From assembly GCF_014646295.1 (NCBI RefSeq), contig NZ_BMNE01000002.1, forward strand, positions 1,055,440 to 1,119,439: a stretch of 64,000 nt of DNA. Direction: 5' to 3'. The DNA is from Nocardia rhizosphaerihabitans (GTDB lineage: Bacteria; Actinomycetota; Actinomycetes; Mycobacteriales; Mycobacteriaceae). The position numbers and the translations under genes are program-made. Every line of letters begins with the position of its first letter. Within the stretch, counting starts at the first letter, position 1. Of this stretch, positions 17,801 through 25,614 are shown piece after piece. The notes beneath the pieces were generated by a model. That model saw only the letters and a program-made list of their open reading frames with translations, made no database searches and was not told the DNA's origin.

Positions 17801-18569
17801 ACAGTTGCGTTCCCGCCCAGCCGATCCCGAGGCGGACGAGGAAGAAGACCCGGAGGGCTGGGCCACCGATGTCGACGCCCTGCTCGCCGAATTCACCGCC
17901 GCCGAACTCGCCGAACAACAGGTGGAGCTGCCCGGCCAGCTACCCGCCACCGCACTCGTCGAACTGCGCGCCGACCCCACCCGGCTGGCAGCTCGCCTGC
18001 GCCGCCCACTGCCGTATCCACCGAACCCGATGGCCCGGCGCGGCACCGCCTTTCACGCCTGGGTGCAGTCCTGGTTCGGCACCGAACAGCTGCTCGGCCT
18101 CGACGAACTGCCCGGCGCCGCCGACAGCACGACCGAAATGGGCCGCGCCGACCAGGAACTCGCCGCCATGCAGGCCGCGTTTCGCCGGTCGCCGTGGGCG
18201 CACCGCAACCCCATCGACGTCGAGGTGCCGTTCGAGACGAGCATCGCGGGCACCGTCATCCGTGGCCGGATGGACGCCGTGTTCGCCGAACCCGGCGGCC
18301 GCTGGGTGGTGGTCGACTGGAAGACCGGCGCCGAACCCGGCCCCGCCGACGAAGCCGCCGTCGCCGTGCAGCTGGCTGTCTACCGCCTCGCCTGGGCACG
18401 GCTCATGGCCGCCCGCACCGGTGCCACCGAGGACCAGATGCTCCAACGAGTCGGCGCGGCATTCCATTACGTCCGGTCCGGCCGCACCATCGCCCCCGCC
18501 GACCTCGCGGGTCCGCAGGAGCTCGAGCAGCTCATCCGCGACGCCGCTCCGGCCCCGGATGTCGAGTGA
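14865..18569 (+). CDS. adnB: AdnB, helicase-nuclease subunit of DSB resection complex
   Basis: Partner of AdnA, 1234 aa, started by a GTG that overlaps the adnA stop (GTGA). Walker A AGAGAGKTET is near residue 45, motif II LLDEYQDTGHA near 286, motif III GDPMQSIYGWRG near 425, and motif VI around ERRLFYVALTRTE. The C-terminal RecB-type nuclease reads WVVVDWKTG. About 110 residues of Gly/Asp/Arg-rich low complexity (DNA about 15780-16125) separate motifs II and III, where UvrD-family proteins normally have a short connection. The frame is open throughout, so this is an insertion and not damage. Complete motifs indicate an active motor and nuclease. Confidence 0.92.
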   Translation: MSGVRVTPQRLADALGLPPPTAEQAAVIAAPPGPTLVVAGAGAGKTETMAARVVWMVANQLVAPDEVLGLTFTRKAAQQLTSRIRTRLARLAGAPLVREIDPTGALRTLISGAEPEISTYHSYAGRLLTAHGLLLPVEPSAALLTQTQLWQLAHEVVRSWDGDLDTDRTPVSVTEAVLALSGQLAEHLVEPEQLAEAHAELEKLVYTLPAGPRQRGGPSKALTAVVDAQRERVELLPLVRQLAEALNRRGALDFGSQMSLAAQLAVDHPEVAAAERARFKLVLLDEYQDTGHAQRVLLSALFGNAEAVRQDRPRPVRVRGRAPTAQTPDADTLWGPADHLDSAESGQLTGVRGDDRDGGRAHGAVDGDFGRAHEGGMVGRGVGAVSDEQPHGSKVGPGAGQLDAGTSEPAEAASGGDTLAVTAVGDPMQSIYGWRGASAANLPRFATDFPTAPGVPAPILPLLTSWRNPPEALALANLVADPLRLRAKAAGGATVDALRAKPEAHPGTVELALTETVAQERDWIAERIAREWAAAREAEQPPPTSAVLIRRNADAAPIAEALREQGLPVEIVGLGGLLATPEVADIVATLRLIAEPGTGSAAIRILTGARWRLGVADLAALARRARMLSIGSLSGDASNAITDAAGLATALREVAPEPTEQAGLADAIADPGAPDQYSEAGFARIIALGEELAALRERSGQPLVELVADVERTIGVGVETQARRAIAGGGAGREHLDAFAEVVAGYAADSRASLSGLLAFFTAAESVENGLEPGEVEVARDRVQVLTVHAAKGLEWEVVAVPHVSASVFPSTTALSTWLGALTELPTSLRGDRAQPDASEGVPVLDLSRVGDRSELEHAIAAHKEALKSRRLDEERRLFYVALTRTERVLLVSAYYWPETGTAQKGPSEFLLELKQANEDPDSAAFGVATIARWDDQPPPDAVNPFADNPPTAQWPRDPLGGRRDPIEQGAALVREALEQLRSRPADPEADEEEDPEGWATDVDALLAEFTAAELAEQQVELPGQLPATALVELRADPTRLAARLRRPLPYPPNPMARRGTAFHAWVQSWFGTEQLLGLDELPGAADSTTEMGRADQELAAMQAAFRRSPWAHRNPIDVEVPFETSIAGTVIRGRMDAVFAEPGGRWVVVDWKTGAEPGPADEAAVAVQLAVYRLAWARLMAARTGATEDQMLQRVGAAFHYVRSGRTIAPADLAGPQELEQLIRDAAPAPDVE

Positions 18570-18654
18570 GCCCGGCGCGCGGGAACGCAGTAGGCTCCCG
18601 GTTTGTGCCGGAGCCTGACGAAATCGGTGACGGGCCGAGCGAAAGGAGGGGGCG

Positions 18655-19710
18655 ATGCTAGGGAACAAGGTCGGCCCGATCGGGCTCAGCAGTAGCCCGG
18701 ACTACGCGCTGGTCGGTTTGCTGCGGATCCCCGCGGCGCAGACCAGTCCGTGGTGGTCCCTCACCCGCCGCGTCCTGTTCGCGATCGCGCTGCTGTTCAC
18801 CGCGGCGATCGTGGTGTACGTCGGCCGCGACGGCTACAACGACAACGCCGGCGGCGAGCTTTCGTTCCTCGACGCGCTGTATTACGCCACCGTCTCGCTG
18901 TCGACCACCGGTTACGGCGACATCTCCCCGTTCTCTCCGTCGGCGCGACTGATCAATACGGTCGTCATCACCCCCCTGCGCATCCTGTTCCTGATCGTGC
19001 TGGTCGGCACCACCCTCAGCGTGCTCACCGAACGGTCGCGGCAGGCGTTCAAGATTCAGCGATGGAGGCACACCGTGCGCAATCACACCGTCGTCGTCGG
19101 CTACGGCACCAAGGGACGCACCGCGATCGACGCCATGCTCGGCGACGGCGTGCAGCAGTCCGACATCGTGGTCGTCGACACCGATGCCGTGGCACTCGAG
19201 CAAGCCGCGAGCGCGGGCCTGGTCACCGTGCACGGCTCGGCCACAAAATCCGATGTGCTGCGCCTGACCGGCGTGCAGCGGGCCGCCTCCGTCATCGTCG
19301 CCACCAATCGCGACGACACGGCCACGCTGGTGACCCTCACCGCCCGCGAACTGAACAAGACGGCCAAGATCGTCGTCGCCATCCGCGAGGCCGAGAACAC
19401 CCACCTGGTGCGCCAGTCCGGCGCCGACTCGGTGGTCGTGTCCTCGGAGACCGCGGGCAGGCTGCTCGGCATCGCCACCACGACGCCTACCGTGGTGGAG
19501 ATGATGGAGGATCTGCTGACGCCCGAACAGGGGTTCGCGGTGGCCGAACGCGAGGTCGAACCGGGCGAGATCGGCGGGTCGCCGCGGCATCTCAGCGACA
19601 TCGTGCTGGGCGTGGTGCGCGGCGGCAATCTGATCCGGGTGGGTGAACCCGAGGTCGACGCGCTCGACGCGGGCGACAAGCTGCTCTACATCCGCCGCAG
19701 CGGAAAGTAG
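18655..19710 (+). CDS. Potassium channel with RCK (TrkA-N) domain
   Basis: A 351-aa two-helix K+ channel subunit. TM1 is about residues 38-58, the selectivity filter is TTGYGD at 84-89, and TM2 is about 100-125. A cytosolic regulator-of-K+-conductance domain starts near residue 144 with the nucleotide-binding VVVGYGTKGRTA and is followed by a TrkA-C-like region. The ATG at 18655 sits behind GGAGGGGG. It follows adnB by 85 bp, as in mycobacteria (Rv3200c position). A role in K+ homeostasis under stress is inferred. Confidence 0.93.
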   Translation: MLGNKVGPIGLSSSPDYALVGLLRIPAAQTSPWWSLTRRVLFAIALLFTAAIVVYVGRDGYNDNAGGELSFLDALYYATVSLSTTGYGDISPFSPSARLINTVVITPLRILFLIVLVGTTLSVLTERSRQAFKIQRWRHTVRNHTVVVGYGTKGRTAIDAMLGDGVQQSDIVVVDTDAVALEQAASAGLVTVHGSATKSDVLRLTGVQRAASVIVATNRDDTATLVTLTARELNKTAKIVVAIREAENTHLVRQSGADSVVVSSETAGRLLGIATTTPTVVEMMEDLLTPEQGFAVAEREVEPGEIGGSPRHLSDIVLGVVRGGNLIRVGEPEVDALDAGDKLLYIRRSGK

Positions 19711-19729
19711 GCCCGGGCCGGGGAACGAC

Positions 19730-19742
19730 TAGGCTCGGCAGT
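19730..19742 (+). promoter_or_regulatory. -10 element, leaderless start of nudC
   Basis: TAGGCT at 19730-19735 is followed by seven nucleotides and then the GTG of nudC at 19743. No Shine-Dalgarno sequence is present, consistent with a leaderless mRNA. Confidence 0.6.
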
Positions 19743-20633
19743 GTGTCGTTCCGACTGAAAGATGTTCCGCTGCTGTCGCGTTCCACCATCGATCGAGCCG
19801 AGCACGTCCGGCTCGATCCCGACGCCCTGCGTGAAGGTTGGGGTAAGGCGAAGGTCCTGCGTGTCGATGTCCGCGGGCGGGTACGGGTCGAGAGCGCCGG
19901 TGTCGTCCTCGACGCGGCCGTCACGATCGCCGAGCAGCCGGGTCCCGGCGCGGTTTTCCTCGGCGTCGTCGACGGCAGCCACCTGTGGGCAGTGCGCGAG
20001 CCCGAACTCGACGGAACGTTGAAGGACCTGCGGGCGCTCGGTGCCGTCGACGACTTCACCGCCGACCTGCTCGCCACGGCCTACGCGCTGCTGAACTGGC
20101 ACGATCGCGCCGGTTACCACGGCGGCGACGGCACGACGACCACGCTGGCGCGCGCGGGCTGGTCTCGGCTCACCGCGGACGGCGTGGAGGAATTCCCGCG
20201 GATCGACCCCGCCATCATCTGCCTGGTGCACGACGGTGGCGACCGTGTGCTGCTGGCCCGCCAGCACACCTGGCCCGCGACGATGTTCTCGCTGCTGGCG
20301 GGGTTCGTGGAGGCAGGCGAGTCGCTCGAGCACTGCGTCGAGCGCGAGGTCCGCGAGGAAGTGGGCGTCGACGTGCGCGAGATCCACTACCTCGGCAGTC
20401 AGCCCTGGCCGTTCCCGCGCTCGCTCATGGTCGGCTTCGCCGCGGTCGGCGATCCGGCGCAGGAACTGGTGTTCTCCGACGGTGAGATCGCCGAGGCGCA
20501 CTGGTTCACCCGCGACGAGGTCAGGGCCGCACTCCAGATCGGCGACTGGTCGGCGAAGGAAACCGGCGCGCGGCTGCTGGTGCCCGGTTCGATCTCGATC
20601 GCCCGCACGATCATCGAGTCCTGGGCGGAATAG
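19743..20633 (+). CDS. nudC: NudC-type NADH pyrophosphatase / RNA deNADding enzyme
   Basis: Nudix hydrolase of 296 aa that cleaves NADH to NMNH and AMP and can remove NAD caps from RNA. The Nudix box is complete (GFVEAGESL then REVREEVGV) and the NudC-specific SQPWPFPRS follows it. The region before FPRIDPAIICLVHDG, where E. coli NudC has a four-Cys zinc ribbon, contains no cysteines here (HGGDGTTTTLARAGW), so the zinc site is lost. It starts on a leaderless GTG and is followed by dispersed repeat copy A. Confidence 0.92.
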   Translation: MSFRLKDVPLLSRSTIDRAEHVRLDPDALREGWGKAKVLRVDVRGRVRVESAGVVLDAAVTIAEQPGPGAVFLGVVDGSHLWAVREPELDGTLKDLRALGAVDDFTADLLATAYALLNWHDRAGYHGGDGTTTTLARAGWSRLTADGVEEFPRIDPAIICLVHDGGDRVLLARQHTWPATMFSLLAGFVEAGESLEHCVEREVREEVGVDVREIHYLGSQPWPFPRSLMVGFAAVGDPAQELVFSDGEIAEAHWFTRDEVRAALQIGDWSAKETGARLLVPGSISIARTIIESWAE

Positions 20634-20636
20634 TTG

Positions 20637-20727
20637 GAGCGCTGGCGCGCTCGAGTTCGCGGCCCCTGGTGTCCCGACGGCCGCGAACCGCCGCTGCGCG
20701 GCGGACCCTCCTCGAGGTCGGGTCGTG
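20637..20727. repeat. Dispersed intergenic repeat, copy A
   Basis: About 90 bp between convergent nudC and mycoredoxin. It begins GAGCGCTGGCGCGCTCGAG (itself an inverted repeat), continues with TCGCGGCCCCT, TGTCCCG and ACGGCCGCGA, and ends CCTCCTCGAGGTCGG. The same blocks in the same order occur at 41838-41989. It contains a second stem (CCGCC-GCTGCG-GGCGG type). A REP-like or bidirectional terminator role is possible. Confidence 0.75.
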
Positions 20728-20738
20728 GTGGCGGGGTC

Positions 20739-20996
20739 TCAGGCCAGTGCTGCGAGTGCCTGCTTGACCTGCGACAGCGACGGGTTGGTCGCGGTCGAGC
20801 CGTCGCGGAACTTGATCGTCGGGACGACGTGGTTGCCGTTGTTGACGCTGCCGACGAATTCGGCCGAAGCGGGGTCGTCCTCGATGTCGATCACCGTGTA
20901 GGTGATGCCCGCCTCGTCGAGCTGGGTCTTGAGGCGACGGCAGTAGCCGCACCAGGTGGTCGAGTACATCGTCAGATCAGTGGTTGCTTCAGTCAC
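20739..20996 (-). CDS. mrx1: Mycoredoxin-1 (glutaredoxin-like)
   Basis: An 85-aa thioredoxin-fold protein with the redox motif WCGYC near residues 15-19 and the cis-Pro in HVVPTIKF. Mycoredoxin-1 reduces mycothiol mixed disulfides in actinobacteria. The start is GTG ([12 protein letters not shown]). It is divergent from uvrD2, with 104 bp between, and occupies the same place as in mycobacteria. Confidence 0.93.
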   Translation of the reverse strand: MTEATTDLTMYSTTWCGYCRRLKTQLDEAGITYTVIDIEDDPASAEFVGSVNNGNHVVPTIKFRDGSTATNPSLSQVKQALAALA

Positions 20997-21100
20997 GGGA
21001 TGTGCAACGTCGCGGGAGCGCGTGGTGTTCCGGGCCTGCGTCGGCGCGCCGTAATCCGAGGTACGGCGGCCATCGGGCCCGGTTGTCGGCGGGCGCTGTC

Positions 21101-23257
21101 ATGATGGTGCCCGTGCCAGCACTCGATCTCACCGCCCTCGACCCGGAACAGGCCGCCGCGGTGCGGGCGCCACGAGGACCGGTGTGCGTGCTCGCCGGTG
21201 CGGGTACCGGCAAGACCAGGACGATCACCCACCGGATCGCGCACCTCATCGCGGGCGGACACGTGAAGGCCGACCAGGTGCTGGCCGTGACGTTCACCGC
21301 AAGGGCGGCGGGGGAGATGCGCAACCGGCTGCGCACGATGGGACTCGGTGGCGAGGCAGGGCAGGTCCAGGCCCGCACCTTCCACGCCGCGGCGCTGCGG
21401 CAGCTGCGGTACTTCTGGCCGCAGGTCGTCGGTGACGTGCCGTGGCGGTTGCTCGACAGCAAGTTCCCCGTGGTCTCCCAGGCCGCGCACCGGGCAGGGC
21501 TTGGCACGTCCACCGAACTGATCCGCGACCTGCTCAGCGAGATCGAATGGGCCAAGGCCTCGCTGATCGCGCCGGAGGACTACCCCGCCGCCGCGGCGCG
21601 GCACCACCGCGACGCGCCGGTCGAGGTCACCAGGGTCGCCCAGGTCTACGCGGGATACGAGTCGATGAAGACCTCCGCCGACGGCCTGTTGCTCGACTTC
21701 GACGACCTGCTGCTGCACACCGCGGCCGCGCTCGAGGACTATCCGGCCGTCGCCGACGAATTCCGCGGCCGCTATCGCAGCTTCGTCGTCGACGAGTACC
21801 AGGACGTCACCCCGCTGCAGCAGCGGGTACTCGACGCGTGGCTGGGCGAACGCGACGATCTCACCGTCGTCGGCGACGCCAACCAGACCATCTACTCCTT
21901 CACCGGCGCCACCCCGAACTACCTGCTCGATTTCTCCCGCCGCTTCCCCGACGCCACCGTCATCCGGCTCGAACGCGACTACCGGTCGACCCCGCAGGTG
22001 GTGTCGCTGGCCAACCGGGTGATCGGCGCCGCCCGCGGTCGCATCGCCGGGACCAGGCTCGCGCTGATCGGCCAGCGCCCCGACGGGCCAGAACCCGAGT
22101 TCGCCGAATATCCCGACGTGCCCGCGGAGGCCGCGGCCGTGGCGGGCCGGATCAAGAAGCTGATCGCCGCGGGCACCCCCGCCGCCGAGATCGCCGTGCT
22201 CTACCGGATCAACGCCCAGTCCGAGCCGTTCGAGCAGGCGCTGGGCGCCCGCGACATCCCGTTCCAGGTGCGCGGTGGCGAAGGGTTCTTCCAGCGGCAG
22301 GAGGTCCGCCAGGCGATTCAGGCGCTGCGCCAGACCGACGCCCGCGACGACCTGCCCGACGAGGCGCGCAGCGGCGCCGAACTGATCACCCTGGTCCGGG
22401 CCGCGCTCGCCCCGGTCGGCCTCACCGCCGAGGAACCCGCGGGCGCGCAGGCCAAGGAACGCTGGTCCTCGCTGCTGGCGCTGGTGCAGCTCACCGAGGA
22501 GCTGGTCGGCCACGACGAGGAGATCGACCTGACCGGGCTGCTGCGCGAACTCGCGACCCGCGCCGAGGCCAAGCATCCGCCGACCGTCGACGGCGTCACC
22601 CTGGCCTCGCTGCACGCGGCCAAAGGCCTGGAATGGGACGCCGTCTTCCTGGTCGGCGTCGCCGACGGCACCCTGCCCATCCAGCACGTCCTCGGTGACG
22701 ACGGCAGTCCGTCCGATCAGGCGGCGCTGGAAGAGGAACGCAGGCTGCTCTATGTCGGCGTCACCCGGGCGCGCGAACATCTCGCCGTGTCCTGGGCGCT
22801 GGCCCGCACCGAAGGCGGCAGGCGGGTGCGCAGGCGGTCGCGGTTCCTCAACGGGCTGGTGCCCGACGAATCGCCCGCGTCGCGAATCGCCGCGACCGCG
22901 AACGGGCCGAAGGACGCCGACGGCAAGCGCCCGCTGTGCCGGGTCTGCGCGAAGCCGCTGATCGGCACCTACGCCACCATGCTCGGCCGGTGCCGTCGCT
23001 GCCCGGCCGAGCTCGACCCGCAGCTACTCGAGGCGCTGCAGGAATGGCGGGCGGAGAAGGCCGAGGTCTTGCGGGTGCGCGACTTCGTCGTCTTCACCGA
23101 CACCACGCTCACCGCTATCGCCGAGCAGCTGCCCGCCGACGACGCGGCACTGGCGTCGATCGCGGGTATCGGCGCGAAGAAGATCGAACAGTACGGTGCC
23201 GACGTGCTCGCCATCGTCGCGTCGCGGATGCGGGCTACGACACAAAACCGCAGGTAG
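21101..23257 (+). CDS. uvrD2: UvrD2, SF1 DNA helicase with HRDC domain
   Basis: 3'-5' DNA helicase of about 718 aa. Walker [11 protein letters not shown] is near residue 31, motif [12 protein letters not shown], motif [16 protein letters not shown], and motif [15 protein letters not shown] tetracysteine zinc-type linker (CRVC, then 14 residues, CRRC) joins the motor to a C-terminal HRDC domain (about residues 635-715). This architecture is that of mycobacterial UvrD2. The start is ambiguous: ATG at 21101 and 21104, or GTG at 21113, which follows CATGAT by seven bases and could be leaderless. The whiB7 promoter begins right at the stop codon. Confidence 0.94.
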   Translation: MMVPVPALDLTALDPEQAAAVRAPRGPVCVLAGAGTGKTRTITHRIAHLIAGGHVKADQVLAVTFTARAAGEMRNRLRTMGLGGEAGQVQARTFHAAALRQLRYFWPQVVGDVPWRLLDSKFPVVSQAAHRAGLGTSTELIRDLLSEIEWAKASLIAPEDYPAAAARHHRDAPVEVTRVAQVYAGYESMKTSADGLLLDFDDLLLHTAAALEDYPAVADEFRGRYRSFVVDEYQDVTPLQQRVLDAWLGERDDLTVVGDANQTIYSFTGATPNYLLDFSRRFPDATVIRLERDYRSTPQVVSLANRVIGAARGRIAGTRLALIGQRPDGPEPEFAEYPDVPAEAAAVAGRIKKLIAAGTPAAEIAVLYRINAQSEPFEQALGARDIPFQVRGGEGFFQRQEVRQAIQALRQTDARDDLPDEARSGAELITLVRAALAPVGLTAEEPAGAQAKERWSSLLALVQLTEELVGHDEEIDLTGLLRELATRAEAKHPPTVDGVTLASLHAAKGLEWDAVFLVGVADGTLPIQHVLGDDGSPSDQAALEEERRLLYVGVTRAREHLAVSWALARTEGGRRVRRRSRFLNGLVPDESPASRIAATANGPKDADGKRPLCRVCAKPLIGTYATMLGRCRRCPAELDPQLLEALQEWRAEKAEVLRVRDFVVFTDTTLTAIAEQLPADDAALASIAGIGAKKIEQYGADVLAIVASRMRATTQNRR

Positions 23258-23294
23258 AAAATAGGTTGTTCGGTTCTCGATCATTGCCTATGGT
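23258..23294 (+). promoter_or_regulatory. whiB7 promoter with AT-rich WhiB7-type element
   Basis: -35 TTGTTC (23266-23271) and -10 TATGGT (23289-23294) are separated by 17 bp. AAAATA at 23258-23263 lies two bases upstream of the -35. An AT-rich stretch just before the -35 is the known signature of WhiB7-activated promoters, so autoregulation is expected. The promoter directly abuts the uvrD2 stop. Confidence 0.75.
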
Positions 23295-23367
23295 GGAGAA
23301 CACGCACCGAGGGTGACTTCGGCGCGAGTTTCTAATCAGCACACGAGTTCAGGAGGGAGGCAGTCAG

Positions 23368-23694
23368 ATGAACAGCAACACCACGTTCGACGCGATGGGC
23401 AATCGTGTCCTGGTGAACGCATCCATGGTGTCGGCCTCCCGGGGGGTCCTCGCTCTGCAGGGGACCGGTCTGTCCGGCGTCGATACCACCGCTGTGCCGA
23501 TGACTGTCGTTCATCAGCACACCCCGATTCGTCTCCAGGACAAGCCCAGCGTGGGTTGGCAGCCGACCGCCGTCGAGGCGCCGGCAGCACCGACCGCCGA
23601 ATTCGGGTACGCACCCGCGTTCGGCGGCGCAATCCGCCTCCGTGTCCACCCAGCGACCGTGCTCAGGTCTCGACAGAGATGTCGAACTAGGTAG
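23368..23694 (+). CDS. Upstream ORF in whiB7 leader
   Basis: A 108-codon ORF behind a strong Shine-Dalgarno (AGGAGGGAGG at 23351-23360), between the whiB7 promoter and its attenuator. Its end is Arg-rich (LRSRQRCRTR) and its stop lies about 22 nt before the terminator stem. Known whiB7/wblC leaders contain an uORF whose translation state decides whether the terminator forms: slow translation under ribosome-targeting drugs lets whiB7 be transcribed. The same role is inferred. The peptide resembles no enzyme I know and may have no function of its own. Confidence 0.65.
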   Translation: MNSNTTFDAMGNRVLVNASMVSASRGVLALQGTGLSGVDTTAVPMTVVHQHTPIRLQDKPSVGWQPTAVEAPAAPTAEFGYAPAFGGAIRLRVHPATVLRSRQRCRTR

Positions 23695-23754
23695 GGAACT
23701 CCTCCCACCACCTCCTGGCCACGGATCGCGAGAAGCGAAATCCGTGGCCTTTTT
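23689..23754 (+). terminator. whiB7 attenuator (intrinsic terminator with alternative hairpin)
   Basis: GGCCACGGAT (23717-23726) pairs perfectly with ATCCGTGGCC (23740-23749), with a small inner CGC/GCG stem, and is followed by TTTTT (23750-23754). This is a textbook intrinsic terminator inside the leader. Just upstream, AGGT-AGGGA (from 23689) can pair with TCCC and ACCT (to about 23713). The CCTCCC there can also pair with the uORF Shine-Dalgarno, giving alternative folds. It stands about 80 nt before the whiB7 start. Confidence 0.85.
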
Positions 23755-23832
23755 CATTCGGCTCCTCAGCCGTTGGCACCGGGTTCGCACACCGAACGAA
23801 CAACCGCTGCAAACGAGCTGAAGGAGAACGAC

Positions 23833-24126
23833 GTGTTCACCGCCCAGGACTGGCCGTCGGCCACTACTGACGTGACATGCCGAACCGTGGCGTCCCTGCC
23901 CTGCCGGGCCGGAAACCCTGACCTGTGGTTCGCGGAGAGCCCGAACGACCTCGAGCAGGCCAAGCAACTGTGCGCGTCCTGCCCGATCCGCAAGGGCTGC
24001 CTGACCGCGGCCATCGACCGCGCCGAGCCGTGGGGTGTCTGGGGCGGTGAGATCTTCGACCAGGGTGTCGTGATCGCCCGCAAGCGCCCGCGTGGCCGCC
24101 CGCGCAAGGTCGCGATCCCGGCATGA
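23833..24126 (+). CDS. whiB7: WhiB7, iron-sulfur transcription factor for intrinsic drug resistance
   Basis: A 97-aa WhiB-family [4Fe-4S] regulator that partners the primary sigma factor and activates antibiotic-resistance genes. Cluster ligands are Cys24, Cys47, Cys50 and Cys56 (LPCRAGNPDLWF, CASCPIRKGC). The turn GVWGGE and the C-terminal AT-hook RGRPRK are intact. The GTG at 23833 was chosen because AAGGAG precedes it by six bases and homologues have no longer N-terminus. It is controlled by the upstream WhiB7-type promoter and attenuator. Confidence 0.95.
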   Translation: MFTAQDWPSATTDVTCRTVASLPCRAGNPDLWFAESPNDLEQAKQLCASCPIRKGCLTAAIDRAEPWGVWGGEIFDQGVVIARKRPRGRPRKVAIPA

Positions 24127-24152
24127 ACCCCGGAATGGGGTTGTACCGCAAG

Positions 24153-24189
24153 CGAACCGCTCACCGAGTCCTGGTGAGCGGTTCGTTTT
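24153..24189. terminator. Intrinsic terminator between whiB7 and the ABC1 kinase gene
   Basis: A perfect 13-bp stem (CGAACCGCTCACC) with a 7-nt loop is followed by TTTT on the plus strand. The stop of the convergent ABC1 kinase gene is 17 bp away, so it can serve both directions. Confidence 0.85.
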
Positions 24190-24205
24190 GCGTTGGCGGC
24201 GTGGA

Positions 24206-25558
24206 CTAGGACGCGCGTTCGGCCCGGAAGCCGGGGACCCAGGTGCGGACCAGGTTCATGAAGCCGAGTTCGGCGTCGAGCTGGGCCAAGATGCCGACCG
24301 AGCCGCCGAGGACCCGGAAGATCATCAGGTACTCGGCCGGGAGTTGCAGTGCGCGTGCGGTTTTCATCTCGGGGCTGGTGAACTCCGAGGCCTTGCCCGC
24401 CACGCGCTGCATCCAGGCGCGGGTGAAGTGGAAGGTGTCGGTGCGGATCGGATCGCTGAACGGGCGCAGATACGCCTCGATCTCCTCGTGGGTGACGGTG
24501 CGGCCCGGGATCACCCAGCCGTACTCGTAGAGCAGCTCGGTGAGCGCGGCGTGGTCCTCGGCGACGGCCAGGGCGAGCATCCGGCCGAGGATCTCGGGGA
24601 AGCCGTCGGGCATCGGCGCGCAGGCGCCGAAGTCGAGGACCGCCAGCCTGCCGTCGGCCAGCACGAGGAAATTGCCCGGGTGCGGGTCGCTGTGCAGCAG
24701 GCCGGCCAGCTCGGGCGAGGAGAAGTGAAAGGTGCCCATCAGCTCGGCGATCCGATTGCGCTGTGCCCGTGTGCCTTCCGGATCGGCAGCGCCCGCCGCG
24801 ATGAGCGCCGAGACCGGCGTGCCGTCGAGCCATTCGGTGACGATGACCTTCGGCGCGCCCGCCACCACACGCGGCACCACGATCTGCGGATGCCCCTCGA
24901 ACGCGGCGGCGAAGCGGCGCTGGTTGGCGGCCTCGGTGCGGTAGTCGAGCTCTTCCTCGGTGCGCTCGGTGATCTCGGCCAGCAGCGGCTTCACATCGGC
25001 GCCGGGGATCACCGACGAGAGCAGCCCGGTCATCCGCGACAGGGTCTTCAGATCGGCGCGCAGGGCCTCGTCGGCGCCGGGGTACTGCACCTTCACCGCG
25101 ACCGGTCGCCCGTCCGACCACACGGCCCGGTGGACCTGGCCGATGCTGGCCGAGGCGGCGGGGGTGTCGTCGAAGGACTGGAAGCGGTCGCGCCACTTGG
25201 TGCCCAGCTGCTGATCGAGCACCCGGTGCACGGTCTCGGCGGGCATCGGCGGGGCGGCGGCCTGCAGTTTGGTGAGCGCTTCGCGGTAGTGCTCGCCGAA
25301 CTCCTCCGGGACGGCGGCCTCCATCACACTCAGCGCCTGCCCGAACTTCATCGCGCCGCCCTTGAGCTCACCGAGCACGGTGAACAACTGCTCGGCGGCC
25401 TTCTGGTTCAGTGTCGCGTTGATCTGCTGCTTGTCACCACCGACGAGCTTCTTGCCGAACCCGACGGCGGCTCGTCCGGCAATGCCGAGCGGTATCTTGG
25501 CCAACTTGGCATTGCGGCTGGAACTGCGGCGCACGATCTCGGACACGCTACCCATCAT
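24206..25558 (-). CDS. ABC1/UbiB-family atypical kinase
   Basis: A 450-aa protein kinase-like fold protein of the ABC1/COQ8/UbiB family. It has the family KxGQ motif (KGGAMKFGQALSV), the Ala-rich nucleotide loop (ASASIGQVH), the invariant Lys in VAVKVQYPG, and the catalytic region HSDPHPGNF with VLDFGA. The start at 25558 (MMGSVSEIVRR) matches the homologue length; an in-frame extension to 25618 is possible. In mycobacteria the equivalent gene (Rv3197) lies beside whiB7 and has been linked to macrolide tolerance. The ATPase substrate is unknown. Confidence 0.92.
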   Translation of the reverse strand: MMGSVSEIVRRSSSRNAKLAKIPLGIAGRAAVGFGKKLVGGDKQQINATLNQKAAEQLFTVLGELKGGAMKFGQALSVMEAAVPEEFGEHYREALTKLQAAAPPMPAETVHRVLDQQLGTKWRDRFQSFDDTPAASASIGQVHRAVWSDGRPVAVKVQYPGADEALRADLKTLSRMTGLLSSVIPGADVKPLLAEITERTEEELDYRTEAANQRRFAAAFEGHPQIVVPRVVAGAPKVIVTEWLDGTPVSALIAAGAADPEGTRAQRNRIAELMGTFHFSSPELAGLLHSDPHPGNFLVLADGRLAVLDFGACAPMPDGFPEILGRMLALAVAEDHAALTELLYEYGWVIPGRTVTHEEIEAYLRPFSDPIRTDTFHFTRAWMQRVAGKASEFTSPEMKTARALQLPAEYLMIFRVLGGSVGILAQLDAELGFMNLVRTWVPGFRAERAS

Positions 25559-25614
25559 GGCCGAACTAGCCCGCGGTGTGCCATGGGAATGCTCACACCG
25601 GTCGGTGCCGGTGC

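Noticed and set aside
23313..23690. A second ORF in the whiB7 leader in another frame
   Set aside because: It overlaps the 23368-23694 uORF, which has the better ribosome binding site, and has Arg/Gln/Ser-rich shadow composition.
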